A DNA stretch of 37,108 bases from the NCBI RefSeq assembly GCF_011045015.1, contig NZ_JAAKZY010000098.1, positions 1 to 37,108 of the forward strand. The letters run 5' to 3'. A model generated the notes under the pieces. The model was not told where the DNA came from and ran no database searches. It saw only the letters and a program-made list of their open reading frames with translations. The position numbers and the translations under genes are program-made. The stretch is from Streptomyces scabichelini. Its GTDB lineage: Bacteria; Actinomycetota; Actinomycetes; Streptomycetales; Streptomycetaceae. Positions 28,650 to 36,993 of this stretch are shown piece by piece; the first letter of the stretch is position 1, and the number at the start of each line of letters is the position of its first letter.

Positions 28650-31449
28650 CCGTCGCACCCATCCTCGCCAGCTCGGACTCGCCACGTACTCGATGCTCCC
28701 CGCCGAGGAAGACGAGCGCCCGGGCCCATTGGTAGCGGCAGCCGGCACCCTCCAGGGCAGCGGCCGCGGCGGTCAAACCGTCGCGGTCGCCATCTCCTGT
28801 GGCCAAGACCGCCGCTCGGTCGACGATGGCGGTGGCGATCGGGTTTCCCACCGTCACCAGGCGCGCGCGCTGAATGCGAGCGGCGGCGTCCTGGTGCCCG
28901 CTGAGGGCTGCTGCCTCGGCCCACACCGCGGCATACCAGCTACGCCACACGGTGTCGTACCAGTCCGTAAACTGCCCTGGAGGCGTGTACAGCACCTGCA
29001 CCGCCTGCTGGGGCAGACCGCGGTGCAGCAGGAGCAAGGCATCGAAGAACTCACCGTAGCGAAGTGGTGACGGCGAGCGGCCCGGCGTCCCGAGGGCGTC
29101 GATGATGTCCAGCCACACAGCACGGGCTTCGTCGTCCCCGCGCAGCCCGTGGACCGTCGCTGCCGCGTACGCGCCGCTCCTGAGATTGCCCGCACGCGGC
29201 CGGCCGGCCCGGTCCCACCCCTCGCGGAAACGCTCCGCCAGCGTGATCGTCTCGTCCCAGTCGCCCGCGAGCGCCGTCACGACGAGCAGCCGCCGCGTCG
29301 CCAAGTGGCCCTCCTCACGGTAGAACGGCAGATCCCGCAGGCGCTCGGCATGTCCCCTCGCGGCTCGTAGGTCACCGGCCGCGACGGCGCAGTGGTCGGC
29401 CATGCCGAACCCGTTGAAGAACTCCAACCCGGTCGTGGCCGTCACCTGCAGCGGGGCCAGCAGCTCGGTGCGCCGCATCGCGCTGGCCGCCGCGGCTCGG
29501 ACCTCGCCGCGACCCAGCTGCACCGCGGTGAGCTGGTAGAGCGCGGCGCTCTCGATCAGTGGGTCGTCGATGCGGCGGGCCAGCGTGAGCGCGCGCTCGA
29601 TGAGCTCGAAGGTGGCCGGATCGGCGATCGCGCCGTTGCACGCCTCGGCGGTGAGCAGGCGCGCCTGCGCAGGTAGGTCGCTGTCGGCCAGCGCCCACCC
29701 CTCGGCGATCAGCGCCTCCACCTCTCCATCCGCGGGCTTGGTCGCGATCAGCCCCGGGGCGCGGTTGATGAACTCGGCATTCCGGGCGAGGTCACCAGCC
29801 GCACCGACCCGATCACCCGCTCGTATCGCCGCGTCGGCCGCAGCCCTGCGCAACCGCAGCGCGTCGTTGCCGAAATGCCGAGACTCGGCGGCACCTGCCG
29901 CACAGCGCAAGGCGCCGGCGGCCCTCAAGTCGTCCGCGGCGAGCTCGGCCGCCTGCTCGTAGCGCCGCTGCGACTCCCCGGGCATGCCCCGGGTGAAGGC
30001 CAGCTCGGCCAACCCGATCGCCAACCGGTACCCCTCGGGACGGTAGGCAGTGTTGCCGGCCGCCCAGGCCAGGGCACCTCGCAACTCGTCGGCGACCCGG
30101 TCGAACGCCCCTCGCCAGGTACCGGCGAGTTCGCGGGAGGTGGCCTGGAGATCTGCGCTTTCATCCAGACACCAATTGAGGTGGCGCGAGAGTGCCTGGT
30201 CCGACTCGCCGGCGTCTTCGAGCCGATCTGCGCCGTACTGACGGATCGTCTCCAAGGCGCGGTAGCGCGTTCCACTCGGCTCCGCGATCGCGATCAGCAA
30301 GCTCTGGTCGGCGAGCCCGGCCAGGATGGTCGCCAGGGAGCCGGCCGGCTCCGGCGGCCAACCGGCCAGAACCGTCGCCGCGGCGCCGGCGGTGAACGGG
30401 CCGGCGAAAACCGAGATCCGGCGCAGCACCGCCTGATCGGGTTCGGCCAGCAGCGCGTAACTCCAGTCGAGCGTCGAGCGCAACGAACGGTGCCGGTCAT
30501 CGATCCGTGGTCCGCCGGTCAGCAGCCGCAGCCGGTCGGCCAACCCGGCCTCGAGGCCATCAAGTCCGAGCGACGCGTACCGGGCAGCGGCCAGTTCTAT
30601 CGCCAGCGCCACGCCGTCCAGGCGCCGGCAGACAGCGGCGATGCGCTTGTTGTCGTCGGACGTCAGCAGGCTCCCGCCGGCCGAGGCCCGCCCGACAAAC
30701 AGCTCGACCGCGTCACCGGGGCCGCCGTCGTCGGCTTCGACGGACATCCCGGGCACCGCAAACACCCATTCGAAGGGCACCAGCAACCTGGCCCGGCTGG
30801 TGGCGAGCACCGCCAGCCGGGGGCTGCCGGCCAGTAGCCGCTCCAGCAGGACCACCACGCCGTCCAGCAGGTGCTCGCAGTTGTCCAGCACGAGCAGCGT
30901 TTCCCGGCCGGCCATCCAGCCCATGACGTTGTCTGTCGCTGAGCGGCCCGCACTCTCCCCGAGGCCCAGCGCGTCCGCAATCGCCGCCGCGATCACCATT
31001 GGGTCGGCTACTGGGACCAGGTTGACGTACCAAACGCCGTCGGCGAACCGATCGTTCGCCTCAGCAGCGACGCTCAGGGCCAGGCGGGTCTTACCGACCC
31101 CGCCCGGTCCCACAGCCGTGACCAGCCGATGCTCGCGCAGCGCTTTGGTCAGCGCCGCCCGCTCGGCCACCCGCCCGACAAACGGCGTCAACGGCGAGGG
31201 CAGCGCCGCGACTGCGGCCGGCGCGCCCTCCGGATCAGAGAGCAGGTTCGCCGATACGGCAGCCAGGGCACGGCGATCGTCCACCTGGAGCTTGCGCAGC
31301 AACGAGGAGACATGACTCTCGACGGTGCGGATAGAGATGAACAACCGAGCGCCGATCTCGGCGTTGGTCAGATGTTCACCGAGTGCGGCAAGGACCTCGG
31401 CCTCACGGACCGAGATGCCTACCTCGGGAGGTGTCCTCTGATTGGCCAC
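28627..31449 (-). CDS. Large ATPase regulator with N-terminal LuxR HTH
   Basis: The 940-residue protein starts with a LuxR/GerE helix-turn-helix at residues 12-56 (VREAEVLAALGEHLTNAEIG, then RTVESHVSSLLRKL). A STAND/NB-ARC-type ATPase follows, with Walker A GPGGVGKT at 114-121 and Walker B LLVLDN at 185-190, and then a long helical region of TPR-like repeats to the end. LAL-type regulators usually carry the LuxR domain at the C-terminus, so the order here is reversed. The ligand is unknown. The start at GTG 31449 has no clear ribosome binding site, suggesting a leaderless or poorly translated mRNA. It is intact, unlike the two enzyme genes beside it. Confidence 0.8.
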   Translation of the reverse strand: MANQRTPPEVGISVREAEVLAALGEHLTNAEIGARLFISIRTVESHVSSLLRKLQVDDRRALAAVSANLLSDPEGAPAAVAALPSPLTPFVGRVAERAALTKALREHRLVTAVGPGGVGKTRLALSVAAEANDRFADGVWYVNLVPVADPMVIAAAIADALGLGESAGRSATDNVMGWMAGRETLLVLDNCEHLLDGVVVLLERLLAGSPRLAVLATSRARLLVPFEWVFAVPGMSVEADDGGPGDAVELFVGRASAGGSLLTSDDNKRIAAVCRRLDGVALAIELAAARYASLGLDGLEAGLADRLRLLTGGPRIDDRHRSLRSTLDWSYALLAEPDQAVLRRISVFAGPFTAGAAATVLAGWPPEPAGSLATILAGLADQSLLIAIAEPSGTRYRALETIRQYGADRLEDAGESDQALSRHLNWCLDESADLQATSRELAGTWRGAFDRVADELRGALAWAAGNTAYRPEGYRLAIGLAELAFTRGMPGESQRRYEQAAELAADDLRAAGALRCAAGAAESRHFGNDALRLRRAAADAAIRAGDRVGAAGDLARNAEFINRAPGLIATKPADGEVEALIAEGWALADSDLPAQARLLTAEACNGAIADPATFELIERALTLARRIDDPLIESAALYQLTAVQLGRGEVRAAAASAMRRTELLAPLQVTATTGLEFFNGFGMADHCAVAAGDLRAARGHAERLRDLPFYREEGHLATRRLLVVTALAGDWDETITLAERFREGWDRAGRPRAGNLRSGAYAAATVHGLRGDDEARAVWLDIIDALGTPGRSPSPLRYGEFFDALLLLHRGLPQQAVQVLYTPPGQFTDWYDTVWRSWYAAVWAEAAALSGHQDAAARIQRARLVTVGNPIATAIVDRAAVLATGDGDRDGLTAAAAALEGAGCRYQWARALVFLGGEHRVRGESELARMGATAMVWPPQ

Positions 31450-31801
31450 GTTCAGATTGTGCGCGTTGGCCGGCCGGACGTGCCCCGCCAGCCGAAGGAA
31501 ACCACCATCGCGAAGCCCTGAAAGCTACCGGCGGGTCACTTGTTTCCTGGTGGGCGTCGGCATCCCCACGCTTCCGGTACGGAGGCGCGCCCGAAGCCGA
31601 CGCGCTTTTGGGGACGTCTGCATGGCCCCACGTTCTCGACGTGCTCCGCAGCGGGAGCTGACCTCGACACGCCCGTAGCGGGCGATGGTCCTGCCGGGCT
31701 GACCCGTCTCGTTGAACGTGAGGCAGCGTGAGTGTCTGACCTGGTGTGTCTCGCTCAGTCGGAGGTAGCGGCGTATAACCGATGTCTGGAGCGCCTACAG
31801 C
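31450..31801. other. Gene-free stretch upstream of the regulator
   Basis: No gene is supported in these 352 bp. They must contain the promoter of the minus-strand regulator and possibly that of the small plus-strand gene. I could not pick out convincing hexamers. Confidence 0.4.
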
Positions 31802-32083
31802 ATGAGCATGAACCAGGTTCGGGGGGCCTACTTCCCCCTCCGTCTTCTCGGGCCCGCTCGGGTGCATCAGGCGGCACGTGAGCTCTGGCAGTTGATCGAG
31901 CAGTACCACGAAGGGATTCAGGAGTGGGCTGATGGCATCATGACCGCGACCGACGAAACCAGGGCCGAGTGGCGGGCTCGCGAGGAGCGGCAGAGGTACA
32001 GACTCGGACGTGCACACAGCGACCTGATTGATGCTGTGAGCGAGTCATTGCAGGGCAATGATGCCGTCCCGCGCCCCAACTGA
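31802..32083 (+). CDS. Small hypothetical protein, possibly a fragment
   Basis: A 93-residue, mostly helical and charged protein (RVHQAARELWQLIEQYHEG, then TRAEWRAREERQRYRL) of no family I recognise. The frame is open back to a stop near 31766 (adding WSAYS before the first Met), so it may be the C-terminal part of a longer helical protein. There is no strong ribosome binding site. Composition and codon use look like real Streptomyces coding sequence. It ends just before the AACTGAGACGG repeats and a terminator. Confidence 0.4.
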   Translation: MSMNQVRGAYFPLRLLGPARVHQAARELWQLIEQYHEGIQEWADGIMTATDETRAEWRAREERQRYRLGRAHSDLIDAVSESLQGNDAVPRPN

Positions 32084-32100
32084 GACGGCAACTGAGACGG
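32081..32100. repeat. Tandem TGAGACGG repeat, right island end
   Basis: Same 20-bp arrangement and orientation as 25441-25460, differing at one base. Full AACTGAGACGG units are at 32078-32088 and 32090-32100, a 12-bp period. It lies 61 bp from the tRNA-Cys 3' end. Together with the left copy it flanks the tRNA core when the island is closed into a circle, like arm-type integrase sites. Confidence 0.75.
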
Positions 32101-32107
32101 AGGACCA

Positions 32108-32146
32108 AAAGGGCGGCACCCTTCCGGGGTGCCGCCCTTTCTTTTT
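32108..32146. terminator. Intrinsic terminator before tRNA-Cys
   Basis: AAAGGGCGGCACCC (32108-32121) pairs perfectly with 32127-32140 around the loop TTCCG and is followed by CTTTTT. On the minus strand it is followed by TTTT-rich sequence too, so it can end both the small plus-strand gene and the tRNA-Cys transcript. Confidence 0.88.
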
Positions 32147-32163
32147 GCCTGGTCAGACGCCAG

Positions 32164-32235
32164 AGGCCGTGACCGGATTCGAACCGGCGTAACTCGCTTT
32201 GCAGGCGAGCCCCTCAACCACTCGGGCACACGGCC
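32164..32235 (-). tRNA. tRNA-Cys (anticodon GCA)
   Basis: On the minus strand the 72-nt sequence runs from GGCCGTG to CACGGCC plus discriminator T. The acceptor stem is perfect. The D-arm has CCC/GGG with a GTGGTTGA-containing loop. The anticodon stem CTCGC/GCGAG encloses CTGCAAA, giving anticodon GCA for cysteine. The T-arm is GCCGG-TTCGAAT-CCGGT with one G-U pair. CCA is not encoded. Its 3' half is duplicated, in diverged form, at 25281-25324. Confidence 0.93.
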
Positions 32236-32438
32236 GGGTCGGGAACGTTTCGCTTGTTCCGAACTCGATGTCGTCGACCGTAGGCCGCGGGTGAGGGGAG
32301 CTCAAGCGACGGGCCAGGGCTGCAATGGGACTGCCATACCGCGTTCACAAAGGAGGAGAGGGCGTACGACCAAGGTCCCGGGCGATCACCGTCTTGGGAC
32401 AGGGGCCAATGCGTGCCGTGCCCCTTACGCTGACGACC

Positions 32439-33911
32439 ATGACCACTCTCGAACCCAGCGACGCCGACGTCGCAGAAACCGTGGCCGCACCGACCGAACC
32501 CGGCGCCGACGACAGCGTGCTCGGGCGCCCCTACCGGGCGCTCAGCATCGGGATCGTGTCCGTCGTGCTGCTGATCGCCTTCGAGGCGACGGCGGTGGGG
32601 ACGGCGATGCCGGTGGCGGCACGGGAGCTCGACGGGGTCTCGTTGTACGCCTTCGCGTTCTCGGGGTACTTCACCACGAGCCTCTTCGGGATGGTGCTGG
32701 CCGGGCAGTGGTCGGACCGGCGCGGACCGCTGGCGTCGCTGACCGCGGGGATCGGAGCGTTCGCGGCGGGCCTTGCGCTGTCCGGCACGGCGGGGGTGAT
32801 GTGGCTGTTCGTCCTCGGCCGGGCGGTGCAGGGGCTGGGCGGCGGACTGGTGATCGTGGCGTTGTACGTGGTCGTGGGGCGGGCGTATCCGGAGCGGTTG
32901 CGGGCGTCGATCATGGCGGCGTTCGCTGCGAGCTGGGTGATCCCGTCCGTGGTCGGGCCCCTTGCCGCCGGTTCGGTGACCGAACACCTCGGCTGGCGCT
33001 GGGTGTTCATCGGGATACCGGTCCTGGTGGTGTTCCCGCTGGCGCTCGCCCTGCCGCAGATACGGCGGCGGGCGTCCGGCCCGGCGGAGGGGGCCGTCGC
33101 CGGGCCCTTCGACCGGCGCCGGATCCGGCTGGCGCTTGGCATCTCGCTGGGCGCGGGCCTGCTGCAGTACGCCGCCCAGGCCGTGTCCGACGAAGGGTCT
33201 GGTGAAAGCGTGCGGTGGCTCTCGGCGCTCCCGGCGATGGCGGGGGCCGCGCTGCTGGTGCCGGCGGTGCTGGGACTGCTGCCGCGCGGGACGTACCGGG
33301 CGGCGCGCGGGTTGCCTTCCGTGGTGCTGCTGCGCGGGATCGCGGCCGGGTCGTTCATCGCGGCGGAGTCGTTCGTGCCGCTGATGCTGGTCACCCAGCG
33401 GGGGCTTTCGCCGACGCTCGCCGGGTTCTCGCTCGCGGCGGGCGGGGCCACCTGGGCGCTGGGGTCCTTCGTGCAGTCCCGGGCGCGGGTGGAGCCGTAC
33501 AGGGAGCGGTTGATGTTGACGGGGATGGTGCTGGTCGCGGCGGCGATCGCGGCGGCGCCGAGTGTGCTGATCGATGCGGTGCCGGTGTGGACGCTGGCCG
33601 TGACCTGGGCGTTCGGGTGCTTCGGGATGGGCCTGGTGATCTCCTCCACCAGCGTGCTGCTGCTCCACCTCTCCCCGCCCGAGGAGGCCGGTGCCAACTC
33701 CGCCGCGCTCCAGATATCCGACGGCCTGTCGAACGTCCTCCTGCTGGCGGCCGGCGGGGCGGCGTTCGCGGCCCTGGGCGGCGGCACGGTGACGCATGCC
33801 GCCACAGCGGCCTCCGGCGGTCATCCGGCTGCCTTCGCCGCCGTGTTCCTGCCGATGGCGGGGGTGGCGTTGGTGGGGGCTTGGGTGACGACGCGGGTGC
33901 GGGAACGGTGA
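32439..33911 (+). CDS. MFS transporter, drug-exporter type
   Basis: The 490-residue membrane protein belongs to the major facilitator superfamily, probably the drug:H+ antiporter group. The loop 2-3 motif reads GQWSDRRGPL, and the motif-C-like region near helix 5 is SWVIPSVVGPLAAG before GWRWVFIGIP. The segment ALDQTA-like in exporters is FEATAVGTAMP here. About twelve to fourteen hydrophobic segments are present. The preferred start is ATG 32439 (MTTLEP); TACGCT at 32426-32431 lies eight bases before it, so the mRNA may be leaderless. An in-frame ATG at 32409 is an alternative. The substrate is unknown. Confidence 0.85.
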   Translation: MTTLEPSDADVAETVAAPTEPGADDSVLGRPYRALSIGIVSVVLLIAFEATAVGTAMPVAARELDGVSLYAFAFSGYFTTSLFGMVLAGQWSDRRGPLASLTAGIGAFAAGLALSGTAGVMWLFVLGRAVQGLGGGLVIVALYVVVGRAYPERLRASIMAAFAASWVIPSVVGPLAAGSVTEHLGWRWVFIGIPVLVVFPLALALPQIRRRASGPAEGAVAGPFDRRRIRLALGISLGAGLLQYAAQAVSDEGSGESVRWLSALPAMAGAALLVPAVLGLLPRGTYRAARGLPSVVLLRGIAAGSFIAAESFVPLMLVTQRGLSPTLAGFSLAAGGATWALGSFVQSRARVEPYRERLMLTGMVLVAAAIAAAPSVLIDAVPVWTLAVTWAFGCFGMGLVISSTSVLLLHLSPPEEAGANSAALQISDGLSNVLLLAAGGAAFAALGGGTVTHAATAASGGHPAAFAAVFLPMAGVALVGAWVTTRVRER

Positions 33912-34076
33912 CCCAGGGAGCGGTGCGGTGGTCCGGGAGCGCTGAGGAGCCGGACTGTGAGCTCGATCCCATCCACGGCCGAGGCGGCGTAGTCCGCGCG
34001 TTGGCGCGACCGGGCCGCCGATAAGGTGGCCCGGTTGTCATACGTAGACGAGCCGCCCGACCACCCCACGGAGACC

Positions 34077-35876
34077 GTGACTACCACCGCCGCCAGTGCC
34101 TCCCATTCGCATCACCTGTCACCCGCCTTCCCCGGCCGGGCCCCCTGGGGTACGGCCAGCAAGCTGCGTGCCTGGCAGCAGGGGGCGATGGAGAAGTACA
34201 TCCAGGAGCAGCCGCGTGACTTTCTTGCCGTCGCCACGCCCGGCGCCGGGAAGACGACCTTCGCGCTGACGCTCGCGTCGTGGATGCTGCATCACCATGT
34301 CGTGCAGCAGGTGACGGTGGTCGCGCCGACCGAGCATCTGAAGAAGCAGTGGGCGGAGGCGGCGGCGCGGATAGGGATCAAGCTGGACCCGGAGTACAGC
34401 GCGGGGCCGCTCAGCAAGGAGTACCAGGGCGTCGCGGTCACGTACGCCGGTGTGGGCGTACGGCCCATGCTGCACCGCAACCGCGTCGAGCAGCGCAAGA
34501 CGCTCGTCATCCTCGACGAGATCCACCACGCCGGTGACTCGAAGTCCTGGGGCGAGGCCTGCCTCGAGGCCTTCGAGCCCGCGACCCGGCGCCTCGCGCT
34601 CACCGGTACGCCGTTCCGGTCCGACACCAACCCCATCCCCTTCGTGGCGTACGAGGAAGGCAACGACGGGATCCGGCGGTCCGCCGCCGACTACACCTAC
34701 GGCTACGGCAGCGCGCTCGGCGACGGCGTGGTCCGGCCCGTCATCTTCCTCTCCTACAGCGGCAACATGCGGTGGCGTACGAAGGCGGGCGACGAGATCG
34801 CGGCGCGGCTCGGCGAGCCGATGACCAAGGACGCCATCAGCCAGGCCTGGCGTACCGCACTCGATCCGCGCGGCGAGTGGATGCCGAGCGTGCTGCGCGC
34901 CGCCGACCAGCGGCTCACGGAAGTACGGAAGGGCATCCCGGACGCCGGCGCCCTCGTCATCGCCTCCGACCAGGACTCGGCCCGGGCGTACGCGAAGCTG
35001 ATCCGTGAGATCACGGGCAACAAGGCGACTCTCGTGCTGTCCGATGACGCCGGCGCGTCCGAGCGGATCGACGAGTTCAGCCACAGCGACGACCGCTGGA
35101 TGGTCGCCGTCCGCATGGTCTCCGAGGGCGTGGACGTGCCCCGGCTGGCCGTCGGGGTGTACGCGACCACCATCTCCACGCCGCTGTTCTTCGCGCAGGC
35201 CGTCGGACGCTTCGTACGGTCCCGGCGGCGCGGCGAGACCGCCTCCGTCTTCCTCCCGACCGTCCCCGACCTCCTCGGTTTCGCCAACGAGATGGAGGTC
35301 GAACGCGACCACGTCCTCGACAAGCCCAAGAAGGAGGGCGAGGAGGACCCGTACGCCGAATCCGAGAAGGAGATGGAGGAGGCGAACAAGGAGCAGGACG
35401 AGGACACCGGCGAGCAGGAGCAGTTCGCCTTCGAGGCGCTGGAGTCCGAGGCCACCTTCGACCGCGTGCTGTACGACGGCGCCGAGTTCGGCATGCAGGC
35501 GCACCCGGGGAGCGAAGAGGAGCAGGACTACCTCGGGATTCCGGGGCTTCTCGAACCCGATCAGGTGCAGCTCCTGCTCCAGAAGCGGCAGGCGCGCCAG
35601 ATCGCACACAGCCGCAAGAAGCCCGACGAGGAGGCCGACCTCCTCGAAGTGCCCGCCGAGCGGCGGCCGGTGGTCACGCACAAGGAGCTGCTGGAGCTGA
35701 GGAAACAGCTCAACACGATGGTCGGCGCGTACGTCCACCAGAGCGGCAAGCCGCACGGCGTGATCCACACCGAGCTGCGGCGCGTGTGCGGCGGGCCGCC
35801 GAGCGCGGAGGCGACGGCGGGGCAGCTGAGGCAGCGGATCGCCAAGGTGCAGGAGTGGGCCACGCGTATGCGGTGA
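34077..35876 (+). CDS. SF2 DEAD/DEAH-box helicase
   Basis: The 599-residue protein is a superfamily 2 helicase of the ResIII/DEXH type. Walker A is TPGAGKTT near residues 54-61, motif II is DEIH at 147-150, motif III-like is LTGTPFRSD near 175-183, and motif VI is QAVGRFVR at 374-381. After the helicase core comes a Glu/Lys-rich acidic linker (about residues 400-440) and a unique C-terminal domain. No nuclease domain is seen. The nucleic acid substrate and process are unknown. The start is uncertain: GTG 34077 has GGAG very close, while in-frame GTG 34026 and TTG 34035 lie upstream and a possible -10 (TAAGGT at 34022-34027) overlaps the first of these. Confidence 0.82.
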   Translation: MTTTAASASHSHHLSPAFPGRAPWGTASKLRAWQQGAMEKYIQEQPRDFLAVATPGAGKTTFALTLASWMLHHHVVQQVTVVAPTEHLKKQWAEAAARIGIKLDPEYSAGPLSKEYQGVAVTYAGVGVRPMLHRNRVEQRKTLVILDEIHHAGDSKSWGEACLEAFEPATRRLALTGTPFRSDTNPIPFVAYEEGNDGIRRSAADYTYGYGSALGDGVVRPVIFLSYSGNMRWRTKAGDEIAARLGEPMTKDAISQAWRTALDPRGEWMPSVLRAADQRLTEVRKGIPDAGALVIASDQDSARAYAKLIREITGNKATLVLSDDAGASERIDEFSHSDDRWMVAVRMVSEGVDVPRLAVGVYATTISTPLFFAQAVGRFVRSRRRGETASVFLPTVPDLLGFANEMEVERDHVLDKPKKEGEEDPYAESEKEMEEANKEQDEDTGEQEQFAFEALESEATFDRVLYDGAEFGMQAHPGSEEEQDYLGIPGLLEPDQVQLLLQKRQARQIAHSRKKPDEEADLLEVPAERRPVVTHKELLELRKQLNTMVGAYVHQSGKPHGVIHTELRRVCGGPPSAEATAGQLRQRIAKVQEWATRMR

Positions 35877-36255
35877 CAGCTCCTGTACGGGAATCTGTAC
35901 GGGAGTGGGCGCCGGTTTCGCACTTGCGAGACCGGCGCCCTCTTGTGTGCGCTGTGTGTGAGGGTGGTGCACGGGGAGTGATGTGCACTGGGCGTACCAG
36001 GACAAACGAATGCAACACTCTTACCGGACACTGACCGGATTCTGGACGGAGTCTTCCGCTGAGCGAACCGGCTCGCTACTGTCCCGCTACGCACACGCCC
36101 CGTGGCAGCGCCGCCGCGGAGCGCAGCCGGTGCCCGCCCGGGTAGTGCCCGGGACGCTTGCCGACCGGCGGCCTCTGAAGCGCGTCGCCGTTGGGACCGG
36201 CGACGCATCCGCCGCGGAGGGGGCCGCCGACTCTCACCACTAAGGAGTGGGCGTC
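35877..36255. other. Intergenic region helicase / IclR gene
   Basis: It holds the helicase terminator (35907-35940), a GTGCAC-n10-GTGCAC repeat near 35967-35988, and a CGGA-n15-TCCG dyad near 36037-36059 that could be an IclR-type operator. It also has a very GC-rich leader ending in the AAGGAG ribosome binding site. No gene is apparent. Confidence 0.4.
35907..35940 (+). terminator. Terminator after the helicase gene
   Basis: GGGCGCCGGTTTCGCA pairs with TGCGAGACCGGCGCCC (one G-U) around the two central bases CT, followed by TCTTGTGTG. The stem starts 31 bp after the stop codon. Confidence 0.8.
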
Positions 36256-36903
36256 GTGACCGCGGAGACCTCTCAGACGCTCGACCGAGGACTGCGTGTC
36301 CTCAAGTTGCTCGCCGACACCGATCACGGGCTGACCGTCACCGAGCTGTCCAGCAAGCTCGGGGTGAACCGGACGGTTGTGTACCGCCTGCTCGCCACGC
36401 TTGAGCAGCACGCTCTCGTACGACGTGATCTGGGTGGCCGTGCCCGGGTCGGGCTCGGGGTGCTGCGGCTCGGGCGGCAGGTGCATCCGCTGGTACGCGA
36501 GGCCGCGTTGCCCGCGTTGCGGTCGCTGGCCGAGGACATCGGGGCGACGGCGCATCTCACTCTGGTCGACGGGACGGAAGCGCTGGCCGTTGCCGTGGTC
36601 GAGCCGACGTGGACGGACTATCACGTGGCGTATCGGGCCGGGTTCCGGCATCCCCTGGACCGGGGGGCCGCGGGCAAGGCGATCCTTGCCGCGCGGGCCG
36701 CGGCCGGGACGGTGGCGGATCCCGGGTACACGCTCACGCACGGGGAGTTGGAGGCCGGCGCGAGCGGGGCGGCTGCGCCGCTGCTTGGGGTGACCGGGGT
36801 GGAGGGGAGCGTGGGGGTTGTGATGCTCGCGGATTCCGTGCCGGAGAGGGTGGGGGCGCGGGTTGTTGATGCGGCCAAGGAAGTGGCCGAGGCCCTGCGC
36901 TAG
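36256..36903 (+). CDS. IclR-family transcriptional regulator
   Basis: The 215-residue regulator has an N-terminal winged helix at about residues 5-65 (TLDRGLRVLKLLADTDHGLT, then ELSSKLGVNRTVVYRLLATL) and a C-terminal IclR effector-binding domain (GATAHLTLVDGTEALAVAVV, then HPLDRGAAGKAIL). It is shorter than the usual 245-260 residues, mostly through loss in the effector domain, so ligand binding may differ. The GTG at 36256 is chosen because AAGGAG ends 8 bp upstream at 36247; an in-frame GTG at 36247 overlaps that site. A target operon is not evident within the window. Confidence 0.85.
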   Translation: MTAETSQTLDRGLRVLKLLADTDHGLTVTELSSKLGVNRTVVYRLLATLEQHALVRRDLGGRARVGLGVLRLGRQVHPLVREAALPALRSLAEDIGATAHLTLVDGTEALAVAVVEPTWTDYHVAYRAGFRHPLDRGAAGKAILAARAAAGTVADPGYTLTHGELEAGASGAAAPLLGVTGVEGSVGVVMLADSVPERVGARVVDAAKEVAEALR

Positions 36904-36926
36904 CGCTGGCTTGAGCGGTTTTCGGG

Positions 36927-36993
36927 TGCGGGTTGTTTGTGGCTTGTCGCGCCCGCGCGGCGGAGCCGCAAATTGATACAGCCCCGCGCCCCT
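36927..36993. repeat. Dispersed intergenic repeat, interrupted third member
   Basis: The ends match copies 1 and 2 (TGCGGGT, GTGGCT-n-GTCGCGC, and CCCCGCGCCCCT), but the middle GCAGTT-type piece is replaced by a longer insert with its own hairpin (GCGGCGGAGCCGC) and the sequence AATTGATACAG. It begins 24 bp after the IclR gene. The rest of the window (to 37108) shows no gene. Confidence 0.65.

Noticed and set aside
27727..29070. An intact 447-residue protein on the plus strand
   Set aside because: Only part of it resembles a methyltransferase. The rest is out of frame with the family or antisense to the regulator gene, so it was called a broken gene instead.
14220..31449. A secondary-metabolite biosynthetic cluster
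   Set aside because: There is no polyketide, peptide, terpene or other core synthase. The island regulator and methyltransferase fragment alone do not make a cluster.
31403..32017. A 204-residue minus-strand gene upstream of the regulator
   Set aside because: Composition is Pro/Arg/Ser-rich with no motif, it overlaps the start of the regulator and is antisense to the better small plus-strand frame.
36011..36020. Shared 10-mer TGCAACACTC upstream of the IclR gene and at 14190-14199 in the sugar operon leader
   Set aside because: Too short to separate from chance in 37 kb; no dyad is shared around it.
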